Shown here piece by piece: positions 51,701-64,000 of a stretch of DNA of 64,000 bases. The notes beneath the pieces are model-generated. The model did not search any database. It was not told the origin of the DNA and saw only the letters and a list, made by a program, of their open reading frames with translations. Source of the stretch: Oreocharis arfaki (lineage: Eukaryota > Chordata > Aves > Passeriformes > Paramythiidae); the NCBI GenBank assembly GCA_013398015.1, contig VZRR01013719.1:337327-401326 (forward strand). Reading direction: 5' to 3'. Numbering within the stretch: the stretch's first letter is position 1; each line of letters opens with the position of its first letter. The translations under genes were made by a program, and so were the position numbers.

Positions 51701-54479
51701 TCGTGTAATGACCCAGTGATATTAATTATGTAGTTGCTGAGTTATTCTGAATGTGATGAACAAACTGTGTGAAAATTCTGTGGTGAGTTTGGGTTCCTCC
51801 TGTGTCTATTAATTCAATGAGCTAATTATTTTTATTAATTTTTTAGTAGATGATAGGAGTGCTGAGCTGTGATGAAACTCCTTTGGTCTTTTGTTGGGTT
51901 TTTTTTGACCAGGAGTTTGTCAGTGCAAGGAAAGCAAATTTTTCAGAACTTTTAATTTGCTTTTAAAGAGATAATAGGAAAAAAAGACCCTAACTATGCA
52001 TTTTTTATCCAACAGTTGCTTAGAACTAGAGAAGAAATACTTAGGTAATTTGAATGTATTGCTTTCCTCATGAATGTGTTGTTAGCGGCAGATTATGTTT
52101 CTGTGTTTACAAACAATGACCTATTTTGATTTTTAATTGGAACAGGACACTCAGCTCCTTGAGCACTTCTGGAACACTCGTCATTGCTGAATGCCGTCTT
52201 TTAGACTTGTGTTACAGATCAGGTTAAACTAGAGCAGCATTTCTTTAGATTTCTGCTCGAAACATGTAATAGCAGTTTGGTTTGTAGTTACAGGTTTTGA
52301 ACAGAATAAAGATTGTGACAGTAAAGTAATAGAGAACTCTGTGTCTCTGCCAAAGAGCAGGTTTAAAGATTATTTAGCTAACTAGCATCTTGCACTGTTG
52401 GTAGAAATTCTGGATAATAAAGTAATAAAAAAGTGAGCAGTACTAATAATGAACAGAACAAAAAATGATGTGTGACTTCTCTACATTAATTACACCACTA
52501 TACAGATATCCTAACACCAATTAAAAGGGAAAGTTCGTGTTAGTTTTCAGTTTTGCCAGAGAAAAGGTCTTGAATAAATGCCTGCAATTCCTGCATTAAA
52601 CTTCCTGTGGTGAAGGGAGAGCAGCATGAGCCAGAACTATGGCCAGCCTGATTTCACACATACATCTGAATTACAGTATGGATTTGAAGTATGGAGTGGA
52701 GAGTCACATGCCACTGGTTTCCATATATCTAGAAAAAGTTATAACAGAGGGATTTTTTAAATATATTTTTAGAATGACCTATTCTACTAAGCTGCACATT
52801 TTCCCCTGAAGCATTGTTTAATAAATATTGCACAGTAATGGAATAACTTAAGGTCTCCAGGGAATGAAATACGACTTGCCATCTTCTAAACTCTTCTAAC
52901 CATGATCTACAGTTTCTGAAAGAGCACTGAGCATGGAGGAAAGGGATTTTTGAAGGGTTTGCAAGTGAAAGTATGTGTGGCAGTATCAAATAAAACGATC
53001 ATATTTGTTAGTCACAAATAACCATTGCACACTTGTGGCTAGGCCTGCCTTAGGACTCTGGAAGTGTAAATTGCTGAGAGTAAGGAGAAGAAGAAATAAT
53101 GAAGTTAGTATTAAATTGGAATGGAACTAGTTAGAAATCATGGGCTAATACAGGGTTAGTCTTCCAGTATCCTGGAGAACCCTGGTCTGTATTCTGGAAA
53201 AGAAATACTGGATTGAGAGTCCTATTTCTGTTCCTTTATTTATGTAAAAAAATGGTGCAATCTTATTTCAATTTTAATTGAGAAAAAACAAAACACAACC
53301 TAGAACTGCCACCAAATTAACTTTATCCTAACTCTCTTTTAGTGTATTTTACTTTAAAAGTTGAGTTGTAACCAAACGTAGTTGATGAGCCACAGGAGGC
53401 ATGTAAGACTAGCTTCTAGCTGCACTTTCCTCAGAATATGTTTAAAACATGTCTGGGATATAGATAATTTGCCTGTGTTGTGTGTTCTCAGTGGATCAAG
53501 GAAAATAGTTTCCTGAGCAAATTGGTATTTTTAGCTCTTTATTTTGGTGTGAAGAGTGGTGATGGACTGATACATTCAAATGGTGTGTATTTTAAATTCC
53601 TATCAGAGTGTTACAAATTTTATTAGTGATACGTACTTGTAAATCCTACTCAGTTAAGTGGAGCAGTATCACAGAGCATCACATTATAATTTAGGTACCG
53701 AGAGATTTTTTTCATTAGTAGATAAGAAGGGCAAAAGAGCAGTCGTGGGCTTCAGGGTTGTTAAAGAATACTTAAGAGTGAGATGCATTTGTATGGTTAT
53801 CATGGAACAATTAGATTCAGAGTCTGTATCTCAATTTCCTGCTCTTTCATAATTATAGTGTGACATTCAGTTACAAATCCTTATTCATATTGGTATGCTC
53901 AACCATCATTTACTGAAAGAACCAGGACAGTAATTAAATTAGGCAGATTGCCTTTCTTCGTTCCTTTGATTTTATACATACATTGAGATGAAACATCATC
54001 TTTAATAATATCTGCAGGCAGAAAATAAATGCAATAATAAACATTATGACAAATCAAAGCATACTGTCCTATTTAAAGAAATTCTACACTTCTAGATGGC
54101 AAAGTTTAAGTAGGGTGCCAAATGCTGCTTTTCTGTCCTGCTTTTTAAATTTACAAAGATCTGGACTGGAAGTCTTGCTGGAATGAAAATGTGATGAGAA
54201 GTTTAGAGGAGTATGGCCTGTCTTCTCAGTTCTGTGAGAGATTTAGGGAGTAAGAGGAAAAAATTATGATCTCACAATTATTTTACAGAACAGCCATAAC
54301 TCTGTTTATATGAAAAACAATTGCTCCTTCCGTACAGCGTCTGCAGTGATCCTGCTTCGAAGTCAGACTGAACCTGTATGTGAGTTAGTGATGGCTTTTG
54401 ACACTTTGAAATATTTGTCTCTGGGATCACTGTAGCTTCACTCTTAGGTAAAAGAAATAGTCTGATAGTTAAAACTTGA
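45712..54479. other. Intronic sequence, no gene seen
   Basis: AT-rich intron with short chance frames only. A small TTTA repeat lies at 49721-49739. No named mobile element was recognised. Confidence 0.55.
49721..49739. repeat. (TTTA)n microsatellite, about 4.5 units
   Basis: A short tetranucleotide repeat inside a T-rich stretch. It is long enough to vary in length between individuals but has no further context. Confidence 0.7.
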
Positions 54480-54895
54480 GTTTAGGTCTCCTGCGTTGAG
54501 CTGGGTTCTCTGATGCCAATTTCTGTGGACGCTGAGAGCTGGTTGTGGAGGCATTTTCCAGCAATTTCTGGTGTCTGTGTGAAAGTCTTTGCTTTCACAT
54601 GAGTACTATCTTCAACAGTTAGAGAGTTTTCTAAACTATCTGCAGGTTCAAGATGGTTATGCACCACTGTTACGATACCGACAGAAGAATGTTTTGAAGC
54701 GGGTGTTGTATGGTTTCACCAATCCTAGAGAGGTGGATGGTCAATGACCAATGACCGTACACCATTCAAGCGAACGAAGAGGTATAAATCAGTCTGTAAA
54801 TTAGTAAATAATTCCATTCCATTTCATCCTGAATCAAGTCTATGTCGTTTCCTGCCACCCCTGGGACACCAGCAACAGATTTCCAGCATTACCAT
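54480..54895 (+). mobile_element. LTR-like segment of an endogenous retrovirus, CpG-rich
   Basis: The + strand has the layout of an LTR promoter. CCAAT lies at about 54719-54723, with a doubled CAATGACCAATGACC at about 54741-54755, and then a TATA box (GGTATAAATC) at about 54780. An A-rich AATAATTCC stretch, possibly a worn poly(A) signal, follows about 30 bases on, and then a TCGTTTCCTGCCACCCCTGG block like a U5 region. CpG dinucleotides are frequent here, whereas the surrounding intron has few. This suggests a relatively young insertion. The sequence feels familiar as an avian LTR type, but I cannot name the family, and I did not find clean TG...CA ends or a target-site duplication. A retrocopy or an unrelated promoter is the alternative. 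Confidence 0.45.
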
Positions 54896-55160
54896 GGGCT
54901 CGTCACTTAGTTTACTTGGAGTACATAAAGTGGTACTCCAGCGGTCGTGGGGGTTTGGCATTAAAGTTTGAGAGATACTCGTGATACCAATGGAATGGAG
55001 CTGCAGTGATAACTAGAGTCGTTTCAGTCTATAGAGGCCAATTATGTTCTGGTTTGTGCCTCTTCATGTGTCATTCCAGGACGTAGAGCAGACACTGCCG
55101 TTACTGTTGCTGGTGTGTCTGCTACTGTTACTGCTCTTGTGATTTTTTTACTTTTTTCTG
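54896..55160. other. CpG-containing segment next to the LTR-like sequence, unidentified
   Basis: The CpG-rich character of the preceding segment continues to about 55140. This part may be leader sequence of the same element or the remainder of a longer LTR. On the - strand a short Ala/Thr/Val-rich frame (for example TRAVTVADTPATVTAV) is open here, with a TTCTGCAG just before it that looks like a splice acceptor. I cannot assign it to any protein. Confidence 0.35.
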
Positions 55161-55910
55161 CAGAAAAAATGCCAGAACAAACCACAAATTTATTTATATA
55201 ACAAGAGGAAAAGAGATTGCAAAAGCCTATCATACTAATCAACTAAAACCTGGACTCAAACATAAATTACTTTTCAAATCTTTCCGAAATCCATCATTAC
55301 TCAAAGATTGGGTCAAATCTGCTGTAGTGTTTGAAAATATTAGCTGACTTTTATTGTTGTATGCCTTTACCTGAGCCTCTTGTGATGAGAGAGCCTGTTA
55401 TCCCTTCTTTTGTCCCTCTGAGTGTTCTGTCAAATAGTTCATATTGTTTGGATTTTGTTGAATTTTATTTATGTTTTAACCTCCAACTTCCCTTGATCGG
55501 GAAGGAATTCTCAAATAAATGCTGTACAGGTAGCAAGCCCTTTATTGCAGGCTACGTTCGACTTTAGGAGGGAGGATCAGTAGGTAGCAAATGCTTTGGA
55601 CGTTGGTTGGGGGTGCAGGTTATTCCTGAGAAGGTTTTGTTCTCTTGGGCACTCCTAGAAGAAGCCTGTGCTTTTGGTTTGTATAGCCTCGCTAGTTTTC
55701 TGCAGTAAGAAGGACATTGTACAACTTTCTTTGCCAAGGGAACAATTTGAGATAAACTCTGGAAGGTAACCTTGAAGAAATTTTCTGGTTGTACCTTCTG
55801 TACTTAGGCTTAGGAATGTTCAATCTGACCCAAAGTGAATAATGCCCAGCTGTCTTCTTATCACATTCCAGTGCTCAAAATTCTTCCATGCAGCCCTTAC
55901 TGTAGGGAAC
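55161..55910. other. Intronic sequence, no gene seen
   Basis: Mixed-composition intron between the LTR-like segment and the tandem repeats. No named repeat or exon was recognised. Confidence 0.5.
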
Positions 55911-55982
55911 AGCTTTACAGTGAAAGTTTGTCAAAGCTTTACAGTGAAAGTTTGTCAAAGCTTTCCAATGAAAGTTTGTCAC
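55911..55982. repeat. 24-bp tandem repeat, three copies
   Basis: The unit begins AGCTTTACAGTGAAAG and ends TTTGTCAA. Copies one (55911-55934) and two (55935-55958) are identical; copy three (55959-55982) has a few substitutions near its start and end. The length is a multiple of three, so an overlapping frame shows a repeating peptide, but this is a by-product of the unit length and not evidence of a gene. Confidence 0.9.
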
Positions 55983-56075
55983 AGCAAAGTTTGCCTGCCA
56001 CTGCTCCAGCAGCTTCGTGAAAGAGCAATGCATTCCTTGTGCCTGCTGAGGGTAACATCAGTGTTACGGGGTTTG

Positions 56076-56218
56076 GGGCTCTTTTTCCCCCCTGTTTTCA
56101 TAATGCTGTGATGTCTTTGGGAAAGAGAATCTGATTCTGAAAGAGAATCTGATTCTGGGCTCTTTTTCCCCCCTGTTTTCATAATGCTGTGATGTCTTTG
56201 GGAAAGAGAATCTGATTC
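56076..56218. repeat. 81-bp-period tandem duplication with nested 18-bp duplication
   Basis: A 62-bp block (GGGCTCTTTTTCCCCCCTG through GAGAATCTGATTC) occurs at 56076-56137 and again at 56157-56218 with no mismatch. Between them the 18-bp unit GAAAGAGAATCTGATTCT is itself doubled (56121-56138 and 56139-56156). Perfect identity implies a recent event or recent homogenisation. Together with the nearby 24-bp array this is a local hot spot of duplication. Confidence 0.9.
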
Positions 56219-56398
56219 CAGTTAACATTTAAAGGAAAATGTGGTTGCAGTGGGAAATATTCTGAATGATGTACTTTTAAGAACAAGAAACAAGTGTTCT
56301 GTTGCAGGATAGGTAGCACGTATATGCGTGGATCTGCAAATGGCAAGTCATGCACAAATTGCTATTACACTGAATCTATGGGTATCCCTAAATTTTCC

Positions 56399-56433
56399 TT
56401 TTTTTAATTTTTTTTTTTTTAAGTTTTTTTTTT
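56399..56433. repeat. T-rich low-complexity tract
   Basis: Almost pure T, broken by two AA pairs and one G. It lies shortly after the tandem duplication cluster. It could be the worn reverse poly(A) tail of an insertion, but no body was recognised. Confidence 0.7.
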
Positions 56434-59400
56434 CTGACACAGCGTTAAGCATTTATGAGTTTGATATATAAGGAATTGCTGAACCATGCACTAGGCTGTG
56501 AAAAGTTGATTACTGGAGATGCTGGCCCCATGCAGCATCCCTCAGCCCGTGGTGCTCTGTGTGTGTGCTTAAAATAGCCTTTGTATAAACGTCTGTACCT
56601 AAGGACTAGCATGCACGTGAATGTGAAACACACCTGACAGACCAAAGGCATTCCTTTGAGCTCTTTCAGTGTTTAAAACACTTTAATTCCTTACATCCAG
56701 CTTTTGACAGTGGCGCTTGTTTCTAACACAGAATCTGGAATGGTGAGAAATGAAACAGAAAATTGATGGTAAATAAGTGTGGTGCGTTTTGTTGCAAGAT
56801 GGATAATGTGCTCATTTTTGCTTCTTTTTCTAAATATTTCCAGCCCTGCAAACACAGTTCACATATGTTTTAGGGAAAAAAGGATTAAAGCAATGTCTTT
56901 GCAAAGGCTAAGGAAACCAGAGAGGCCCTAGGGCCTGAGAAACTGTTATGAAAAAAAGATGTTGGTAGTAAACTTCGTTTTATTGTAATAGATTGATTTT
57001 GCTGACTGTCGAAAGTCCAGGCATCATGATTAACCTGTTGAAGATCTTCCTGACTTGACCAATTTTTTCTGACAGAGGTTTTTCCTTATAAAAAAAAGCA
57101 ATTTACTATAAAAATATACTTATTTGGAGGCTGAAAAGCAGGCAGTAGATAAAAGGAAAGTACAGCTGTGTTGTAATATTATTTTTGTGCTTTTTCCCAA
57201 AGCTGTTAATTTCACAGAAAATAGTTTTGACAAGTCTCTGTATTTCTAATACATTTTCTTCTTGAATAAGACATGAAATAACTCCTTTTCTAAGGTTCAA
57301 TTTCATTGTTTTCTTCCCTACTTAATCTTTAATTTGTTTGACTCGTAGATTTTGTTCAGGATTGGGGGCTCAGGAAAAAGTATTCTTTATGCTTCTTACT
57401 GATGTGATGTACTTGTAAATTACAGGGTTGAAGCTAGAATGACATAAATACATTACTTAACCATCTTACTGTCAGCAAGTGCTGGATTAAATGCAAATAG
57501 CTCCTGCTTCTAAGCATATTCAATCAAACCTCTCAGTTTGTAAGTACAGTGGACTTGTATTCACGTATGGGCTGTGCAGAGCTGTGGGGAGTTACGTGGA
57601 GAAACTGGTGGCTGTGTCACTGAGCATCTGGAAGGGGTGGTTTTGGCTGTGGGATGGAGTTGACCAGGCAAAAGTCATCGCCTTGTGAATTTTTATAGGA
57701 GCTCATACTGTGATCCTTTGACACAGAGTTCACACAGGTTGTAAAGAGTAGGGGTAAACAGAAAGGGGAAGAGATGTTAATAGAGGTAAGAAGGAAAACT
57801 GGTATGGAAAAATTTCCCTTTTACCTTCTGGGAAAAATAACATGCTTTGGAATGAAGTTTTTCTAAATTTGGTTCAGAATGATATATGACAAGCAGCTTA
57901 AAAGAATTTTTCAAACTCTCTGAGCTTTCCAATACCAGCAGAAGTATTATTCTATCCCTCTCTTCTGAAGAGAAATCAAGAGGTTGAAAGAAACTGAGGT
58001 GATTTGTTTCCTGCAGTCTGTGGGGGTTATGAGCAGGGGCTGTCTGTAACCAGTGTGTTCCTCCTGCATGTGCTGCTCCCCGTCATCCCCCCAGCAAACA
58101 CAGGGGAAGGAGTGATGGAGACCTGTGTTAGGTGGTACATCTAGTTTCACAACAACCTGCACTCTTATCTCACCTGCAAGAAAAGCTCCTGAGGATTTCT
58201 TCCTGTTGGAATACAGGAATAATGAGCTGTTGAATCAGCTCAGTGGTGTGTGCTGGACGGGTCGCAAAAGATGTGCAGCGAGGCCGGGGTAGATGACAGA
58301 AAAGACTGCACTTTCTTTCAGTGGGACAACTTATATTTCCTATATTTTCAAAAGAAAGATACTTCCAGTTGTGTCACTTTCTTCTTAACTAGAAGTGAGG
58401 TTGTTTTGCTTCCCCTTCCAGAGTCACGTTTAGCACATCTTTTCCTCTCTTACCTGCCAAGCTTTCTGTACTTTCCTGAAATATGCAGGAGCCTATGTTA
58501 CCTTAGATGGCATTTGGATTTATTATGATTTCAGCTTTATAAAATCACTTACTAGTTTTGCAAATTCAGCTCATTTTGGAGTTGTCATGCAAAAAAATCC
58601 CCATTACTTTTTCATCTTTAGTCCTTCTCTTGACCTAATTCTGTTTGCTTTCTATTAAAGAAGTGTGGCTTGATGAGTTTCTTTCTCCTGTACATGCTTG
58701 TTCACATCTCATATTGAGTTGTGGGATGCAGGCAGCATGTATATTTTGTATATTTTCAACCTTTGATTAGTTCTTGATTTCAGTTAAGTTTATTCAGTAA
58801 CAGTAATATTTGAAACTGTAGGTCAAAGACGGTAAGTCTTGCTTGCTTTCAGGCTTGGAAGTCTGGGCAGCCGAGATAAGTTTGACAGATTTTTACAGCT
58901 ATAATAATGAAGAATTCTGTCTCCCAGTAGACTGTTTTGTTTCTTTTGTTGTAGAATGGAATCACCATGATTATTTAATAATGCTAATTGTATATATAAA
59001 TTACAGTTTAGGGATTCTGGAGTCATCAGAAGTCCTTGGAGATTAGAGTACTTTCTAATTACGTGTGGGAATAAATTGTCCCTATACTTGCTGCTGCAAA
59101 AATATATTTGAAATTTTGATATCTGGTCAGGGCTTAGGTCACTGTGTTTACTATTCTGTTCAGCGTCCTATCTATATGAAGGATGATTCAGCATGTTTTA
59201 CATTAACACTTATCCCTTTGATCTAGCCTTTTAGAGTTCATTACAGATTCAAATTTATTCTATGTCCTCACGCATTTGTATAAATGCATGTTCACTACTT
59301 TTGGGGAAAAACATTACTACTGTATCAATGATTACTAGAAAAAACATGTTTTTCTTTTGGGAAACAGAAATTTTTTGATGCTTCTAGAATTTGGTCTGAG

Positions 59401-61374
59401 AACATATCAGTGGAGAATTAAGAATATATTTAGCCTAAGGCACATAACTACCTCCCCTGAAGTCAGGGGGGTTGTACACTTCAGATTTAAGCTCATTCAT
59501 AAGTGACCTCGATCCTTAGAGCCTGGAATTGTTACATTCAGTGCCTCCTGTGAGACTGAATTTTTTTTATACCTACTCAGTTTCTGTTGTTTGCCTTAAA
59601 TACAATTGTGCTGTGGCTAAAAGTGTATGTGAGCACAGTATTGCTAACATATGGTAGAAGATTAAACTGCATAGGAAATTCATAGTTATAGCTAATGTAT
59701 GGACTGATTTATTAGCAATAGCAGCATAGTTTAGGGGAATGGAAGATCGTACTGTGGGTAATGATTATTTTTCTGAAAGAATAAATTTGGGGATGCCATC
59801 TCTGTTTAATTTCACTTGTTTTTTAAGAATGGATATGGAAGGAAGAGATTTTAAGATAATACAAAATTTTTATTTATGTTGCAGGGAAAATTAGAATTGG
59901 TAGCAAAACACAGTGCACTTATTTAAATTAAAATGTTAATATCTTTTTGAGAAAAAAAGCCTTCAGAAAGTACTCCTCCCTAGTGAATCTTAGTCCATAC
60001 AAACTGCTATTTTCTCAAAACAATGAGAACATAATTTCTGAATATTTCTTGATCATCCAAACAGTGTAGAAATAGGTAATAAGAAGGCTTTATTCCTAAA
60101 GAAATTTTTTATTAAACAGATTTATTTTTTTTATAGCACTTGGTGCACTCAGTAGTCTGATCAGACCTTGGAAGCAATTATGAGGAGGAGAAAGAAAACT
60201 CACAGCAATAATAACTTATGCAAGGTTCATTTAGATGGGGTTAATTTAAAATCTCAGCATGCCTTTTAACCCACTAGACTCCTGTTTAGAAGTGATGTTA
60301 GACTGGTTCTTTAATATAAAGCAGAAAGGCAATAGAAGCTGATTAGGTCCTTTGCTATCTCTGGTCTTAAATAAATAAATTTTGTTTCTATTACATAAAT
60401 ACAGTGCCTGGATATTTGGCATCTATCAGAAGAAATTATTGGAGGGGTTATATTACTTATTGTTTAAGTAATTTCCACTGTCAGCCTAGCAAGTTGAGTT
60501 GTCTGGGTCCAGCTTAGACTCTCCTGGCAGCCTTGATCACATACATAGATTCCTAAATAACTAAAGGAATAAAACAAAAATAAATCTGAATAGGGGATTC
60601 TTAATGAGGATATTTGATTTGCTTACCTGACCAAAGACCATAATCTTACAGTTTCATTTCTGATTTTTGTATCTTTAGCGTGTATTTTCCAATAGACTTT
60701 CCCAGTAGTCTTTTTTCTCTTCCACACAACATTTTTTGAGCACAGGATTTTTATAGGCTTTTCCGTCTCTGACATGATCTAATACTAACATCCAGAATAC
60801 CCCCACTGGGAAAAATTAGTCAAAACCCAGTGAAAGACTCAGAGGTTGTTTTGTAAGAGCTTGTGTGTTGTGGAATCAAATCACAGTTTCGGGAAAAGCA
60901 GTTTTGTTCAACAAGCAGAGGCTAAATCTACTGTGTTTTAATGGCATCTTAGCTTCTACCTGAGTATGTAGTCTGTGCCATTAAGTGATTTAACCTCTAC
61001 TCCTTACCCTGCTGTTTAGGTACCCAGTAATCAAATAATTTATGGAGGTGTTGTGCACTGATTAAAGAGGTTTTCTGGAGTTATGGAGCACTGACAGTTC
61101 AAGTATGAGATGTTATGATTTGATAAAAATCACGATGCTGTCCGTATTTTCTTTACCTGGTGCAGTGTGTGCGTACAGTAAGTAGGGTATGCATGGATGC
61201 AAACATAAAGGAGGTTAGGTACAGACTGCTTACAGGAAGGAGTTGGTCTATGAAGCCATTGTTCTTTAGGTTGTTAATATTGTGGTGAGCTGCAATTTTT
61301 CATGTGCTGGTGCAGCTTTTCATACTTAGCGGAACTTGGCCTTCTGCACTTTCATGATCTCAGTGGTTTTAGTG

Positions 61375-61388
61375 TTTTTTTTTTTTTT
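61375..61388. repeat. Poly(T) run, 14 nt
   Basis: Simple homopolymer in the downstream intron, followed by a C/T-rich stretch. Confidence 0.7.
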
Positions 61389-64000
61389 CTTCTATCTTAC
61401 TATTCATATGCATTATTCTGTGTAGTATAGCTGTCCAGGTTGCAAGAATAAGCTCGTAACTTTTCATGTCTTTTAGTGTACCCAAAGTATTTAAAAAATA
61501 ATAGCCAGTGTGCTGTCTGAGCAGAGGATAGGATTTAGAAGCATTTATCCGTTTGTTTGGGGTTTTTTTCAGTCTTTTACCTTAAAATTTAGTGTAGTAG
61601 CTTAAAAAGTTTTAATTGTATTTTCCATAGCAAGTACTGTAATGAGTATCATACTATATTTATTGTTTGGCTTTGGACTGTTTTGTGTAATGTTTTTTCA
61701 AACCTTTTTCCTACACTGGTGCTAATTCTGCCCGATTACCATGTACTGTCTGCGAAGATTTAAGCGTGTTTGTGTGAGGTAACATTAGAGAAACAAGACT
61801 TCTTTCATGCTGAAAATACTTAAAACTCCTTGTTTATTTTCTTAATTCTTGAGGTGGCAGCCAGGCAATGCTGCTGAGTCATTACTGGTTAGTACTTCCA
61901 TGGTTTGTCACTTGAAAATGGAAAGAAGCTGTCACCTATTCTGGAGGTGGCACAGCAGATGTTATAAAAAGGGAATTCCCATGGACAGTGTGAGAGTTAC
62001 ATAGTTTCCAATGAACCTTGAGTTTCAGCCATCTTCAAGGAGCAATTTTGGTCATTCTGTTAATGTAGCAAATGAGATTTTGTGGTTGTGAGCTAGGGAC
62101 CTCGTCATGTCCTGTAGCACTTTCTCAGAATTTAGGGAATAGTTTGGACAGGAACATAATATTCAATATGTTATTTATGTTAGATGATTTTTTTTAGCAT
62201 TTTTGGTGAAATTGCTGATGTAGTGATAAACTTATAGATGCATATTGGCTTTGAGAACAGCAACAGATGTTTTCTGTAGTCCCTGTTTATAAACAGATTT
62301 ACTTGAAAGAAATTTTTGTGTTAGGAACATGATTTCAGTTTCCAAATGAATGCAGAACTTTGCTTTGATCTGGAAAGTAACCCTAGCAAATTGGTTGATA
62401 AAGATGTAATTTTCTCCAGTTAAAAAATGCAAACCAGCTTGATTATGTTATTGTTTCAGACTGTCTTCCTTGGTGTTTTATGATGTTAGAGTTGATTCAG
62501 CTCTAATGAAGCTGGGGAGGATCAAGGATAACCTGAATTTCACAGACTCCTATCTTCTAGTGTAGGCTTGCTAGTTTCCTTAGAGACGGAGTGTGTTTTA
62601 GATGCTAAAACAAACGGATGTGAAAGATACTTGTGAGGATTAATGGAATCAAGGACTGTCATTTTAAATAGGTGCCTGTTGAGTCAGATGAAAGAATTTA
62701 CTACAGTGACTTTGGAGGGAGTGACATTTGAGCAATGATGCCCTTCTCATTTGCACCCAGTAGGGAACTGTCTGGTAACATGAGATCTCGTATATCTTTC
62801 ACATAATTCAGAGGGATTCGAACAGTGTAGCTAACACTCAAGGTATTGTGCAGATTTGTACATTCTCTGCAGTACCTCTGGTCCAGAAGTCAGTAATTAG
62901 GCTGACACAAAAATGTTTCAGTTCCTGTTGTTTGATTTCTGGGTTTTGAGAAGGAAAAAAGGAAAGAGTTGGTGAGAAGGGGAGAAATATTTTTCTTTTT
63001 AGTTTTGATTATTTTTTAAAAGTAAACTATGTACAAGTAAAGGCTTTGTAAACATTAACAAATAATGAATATATTTTTTAACTAGTTTCACATGATAAAT
63101 AACCTAAATTAAACCATCACTAACTTTCCACTTATGTTAGTATTTTGTATCCTGAACAGGTTTTTTTAGGGTATGTTTTATGGCCTTCCCAGAAATTCTA
63201 ACAGAATTACGGATGTACTGTGGGCAAGCAAAAATAAATCATATAGTTTACAGGAAAAGTGTGTAGTCTCACTTCAGGAAATTTGAGATCTGCTTCTATC
63301 TGTGCCACAGGTTGTCTTCTATAATCCTCTACAAGTTACTCCATTTGCTTATCAGTATTTATCTCTCACATAAGGATCCTTTTGGGATGTATTCTTTTTT
63401 TCATAGGTGTATATATACTGTGATTCCAAGTGCTATAATGTATCCTGCAATTTAATAACTTGCAGTAAGTGTTTTGCAAATAAGATTCGGATACCAACTG
63501 GATTGTTTGAGGAATTTCTTGTTACACCTTCTTTTGTTGTAATTTTGCAAGTGATGTTTACTCTTAACAAAAGAGAAAGTAAATAGCTTTCAAATTTACA
63601 GTGATGAAGCAAAATGCTCCGCAGGGAGCTTGGTGTCTTGATTGACAGTGAATAGAAGCAAACAGCAGATTCTGATCTGGAGTATCAGGAGTAAGGAGCA
63701 TCAAGTGCTGTATCCTCAGGCTGTGATAACGAGTCTGTGCTGGAGAAGGGATTGGTCTGAGGGCTCCGGTGCTCTGTGCTGTCTTTGGCAGATCTGTAGG
63801 TGTGCTCTCATCCTACATATCCTACCAACATGTGGAGTGTATTTCATTCACAAATATGTCTTCTGCGCATGCATCCGTGTTTTAACTGAAGCTCTGCATC
63901 CTGAAGAATCTTGAAGCATTTTATTCCAAAATAATATTTCGAATTGCATTGCGATCAGTATTAATGGTGTTATATCACTAATTGTATACTTGGTTTAACA

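Larger units (their letters stand above)
45706..64000 (+). other. CCSER1: CCSER1 intron, 5' part of the downstream intron
   Basis: The intron starts at GTAAGT and continues to the edge of the window. It is phase 1. I looked on the + strand for the next CCSER1 block (in human it begins around CREDS and later holds a conserved MLQDCTAVKT-type motif) and did not see it, so this intron is at least 18 kb. Confidence 0.8.
56219..64000. other. Intronic sequence, no gene seen
   Basis: AT-rich intron to the right edge. It contains a T-rich tract at 56399-56433 and a T-run at 61375-61388. Short frames on both strands show no family resemblance. Confidence 0.55.

Noticed and set aside
55835..56020. Repeat-containing peptide (SESLSK-type repeats) as a coding gene
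   Set aside because: The repeating peptide only reflects a 24-bp tandem repeat whose length is divisible by three; other frames also stay open across it.
1..64000. CRISPR array, prokaryotic operon or phage content
   Set aside because: There are no regularly spaced repeats, no dense gene packing and no ribosome-binding-site context; the window is vertebrate intron.

Overview
The window reads as one slice of a vertebrate protein-coding gene, almost all of it intron. It is AT-rich, intron-like sequence with no operons, no rRNA and no convincing tRNA. It carries two short, well-bounded coding exons on the + strand. Their conceptual peptides closely match my memory of human CCSER1 (FAM190A, coiled-coil serine-rich protein 1), a gene known for very large introns. 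The interspersed repeats are of bird type: 5'-truncated CR1 LINE tails and an avian ERV solo LTR. An avian nuclear genome, possibly a neoavian bird, is the best reading; the species cannot be fixed from this window alone.

Layout: 1-2550 is the 3' end of an upstream CCSER1 intron. Exon A is 2551-2738 (188 nt, serine-rich segment). A 42,873-bp intron fills 2739-45611. Exon B is 45612-45705 (94 nt, acidic Asp/Glu/Leu segment). From 45706 to the right edge is the start of the next intron; I found no further exon there. The intron phases are 1, 0 and 1, so the two exons together (282 nt) form a frame-neutral pair, while either one alone would shift the frame.

Intron contents: an antisense solo ERV LTR (about 8837-9429); antisense CR1 tails (about 10275-10560 and 30445-30600, plus a weak one at 16543-16590); a decayed retrocopy-like segment of unknown parent on the - strand (about 35245-36204); a CpG-rich, LTR-like segment on the + strand with CCAAT and TATA motifs (about 54480-54895); a young tandem-repeat cluster (55911-55982 and 56076-56218); two clear hairpin-forming inverted repeats (12556-12593 and 18321-18363); and ordinary homopolymer runs. 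The other open reading frames look like chance frames in non-coding DNA. I do not see a previously undescribed biological system. The items most worth checking are the two unidentified segments at 35245-36204 and 54480-55160, the double acceptor before exon B, and the perfect 13-bp hairpin at 18321.
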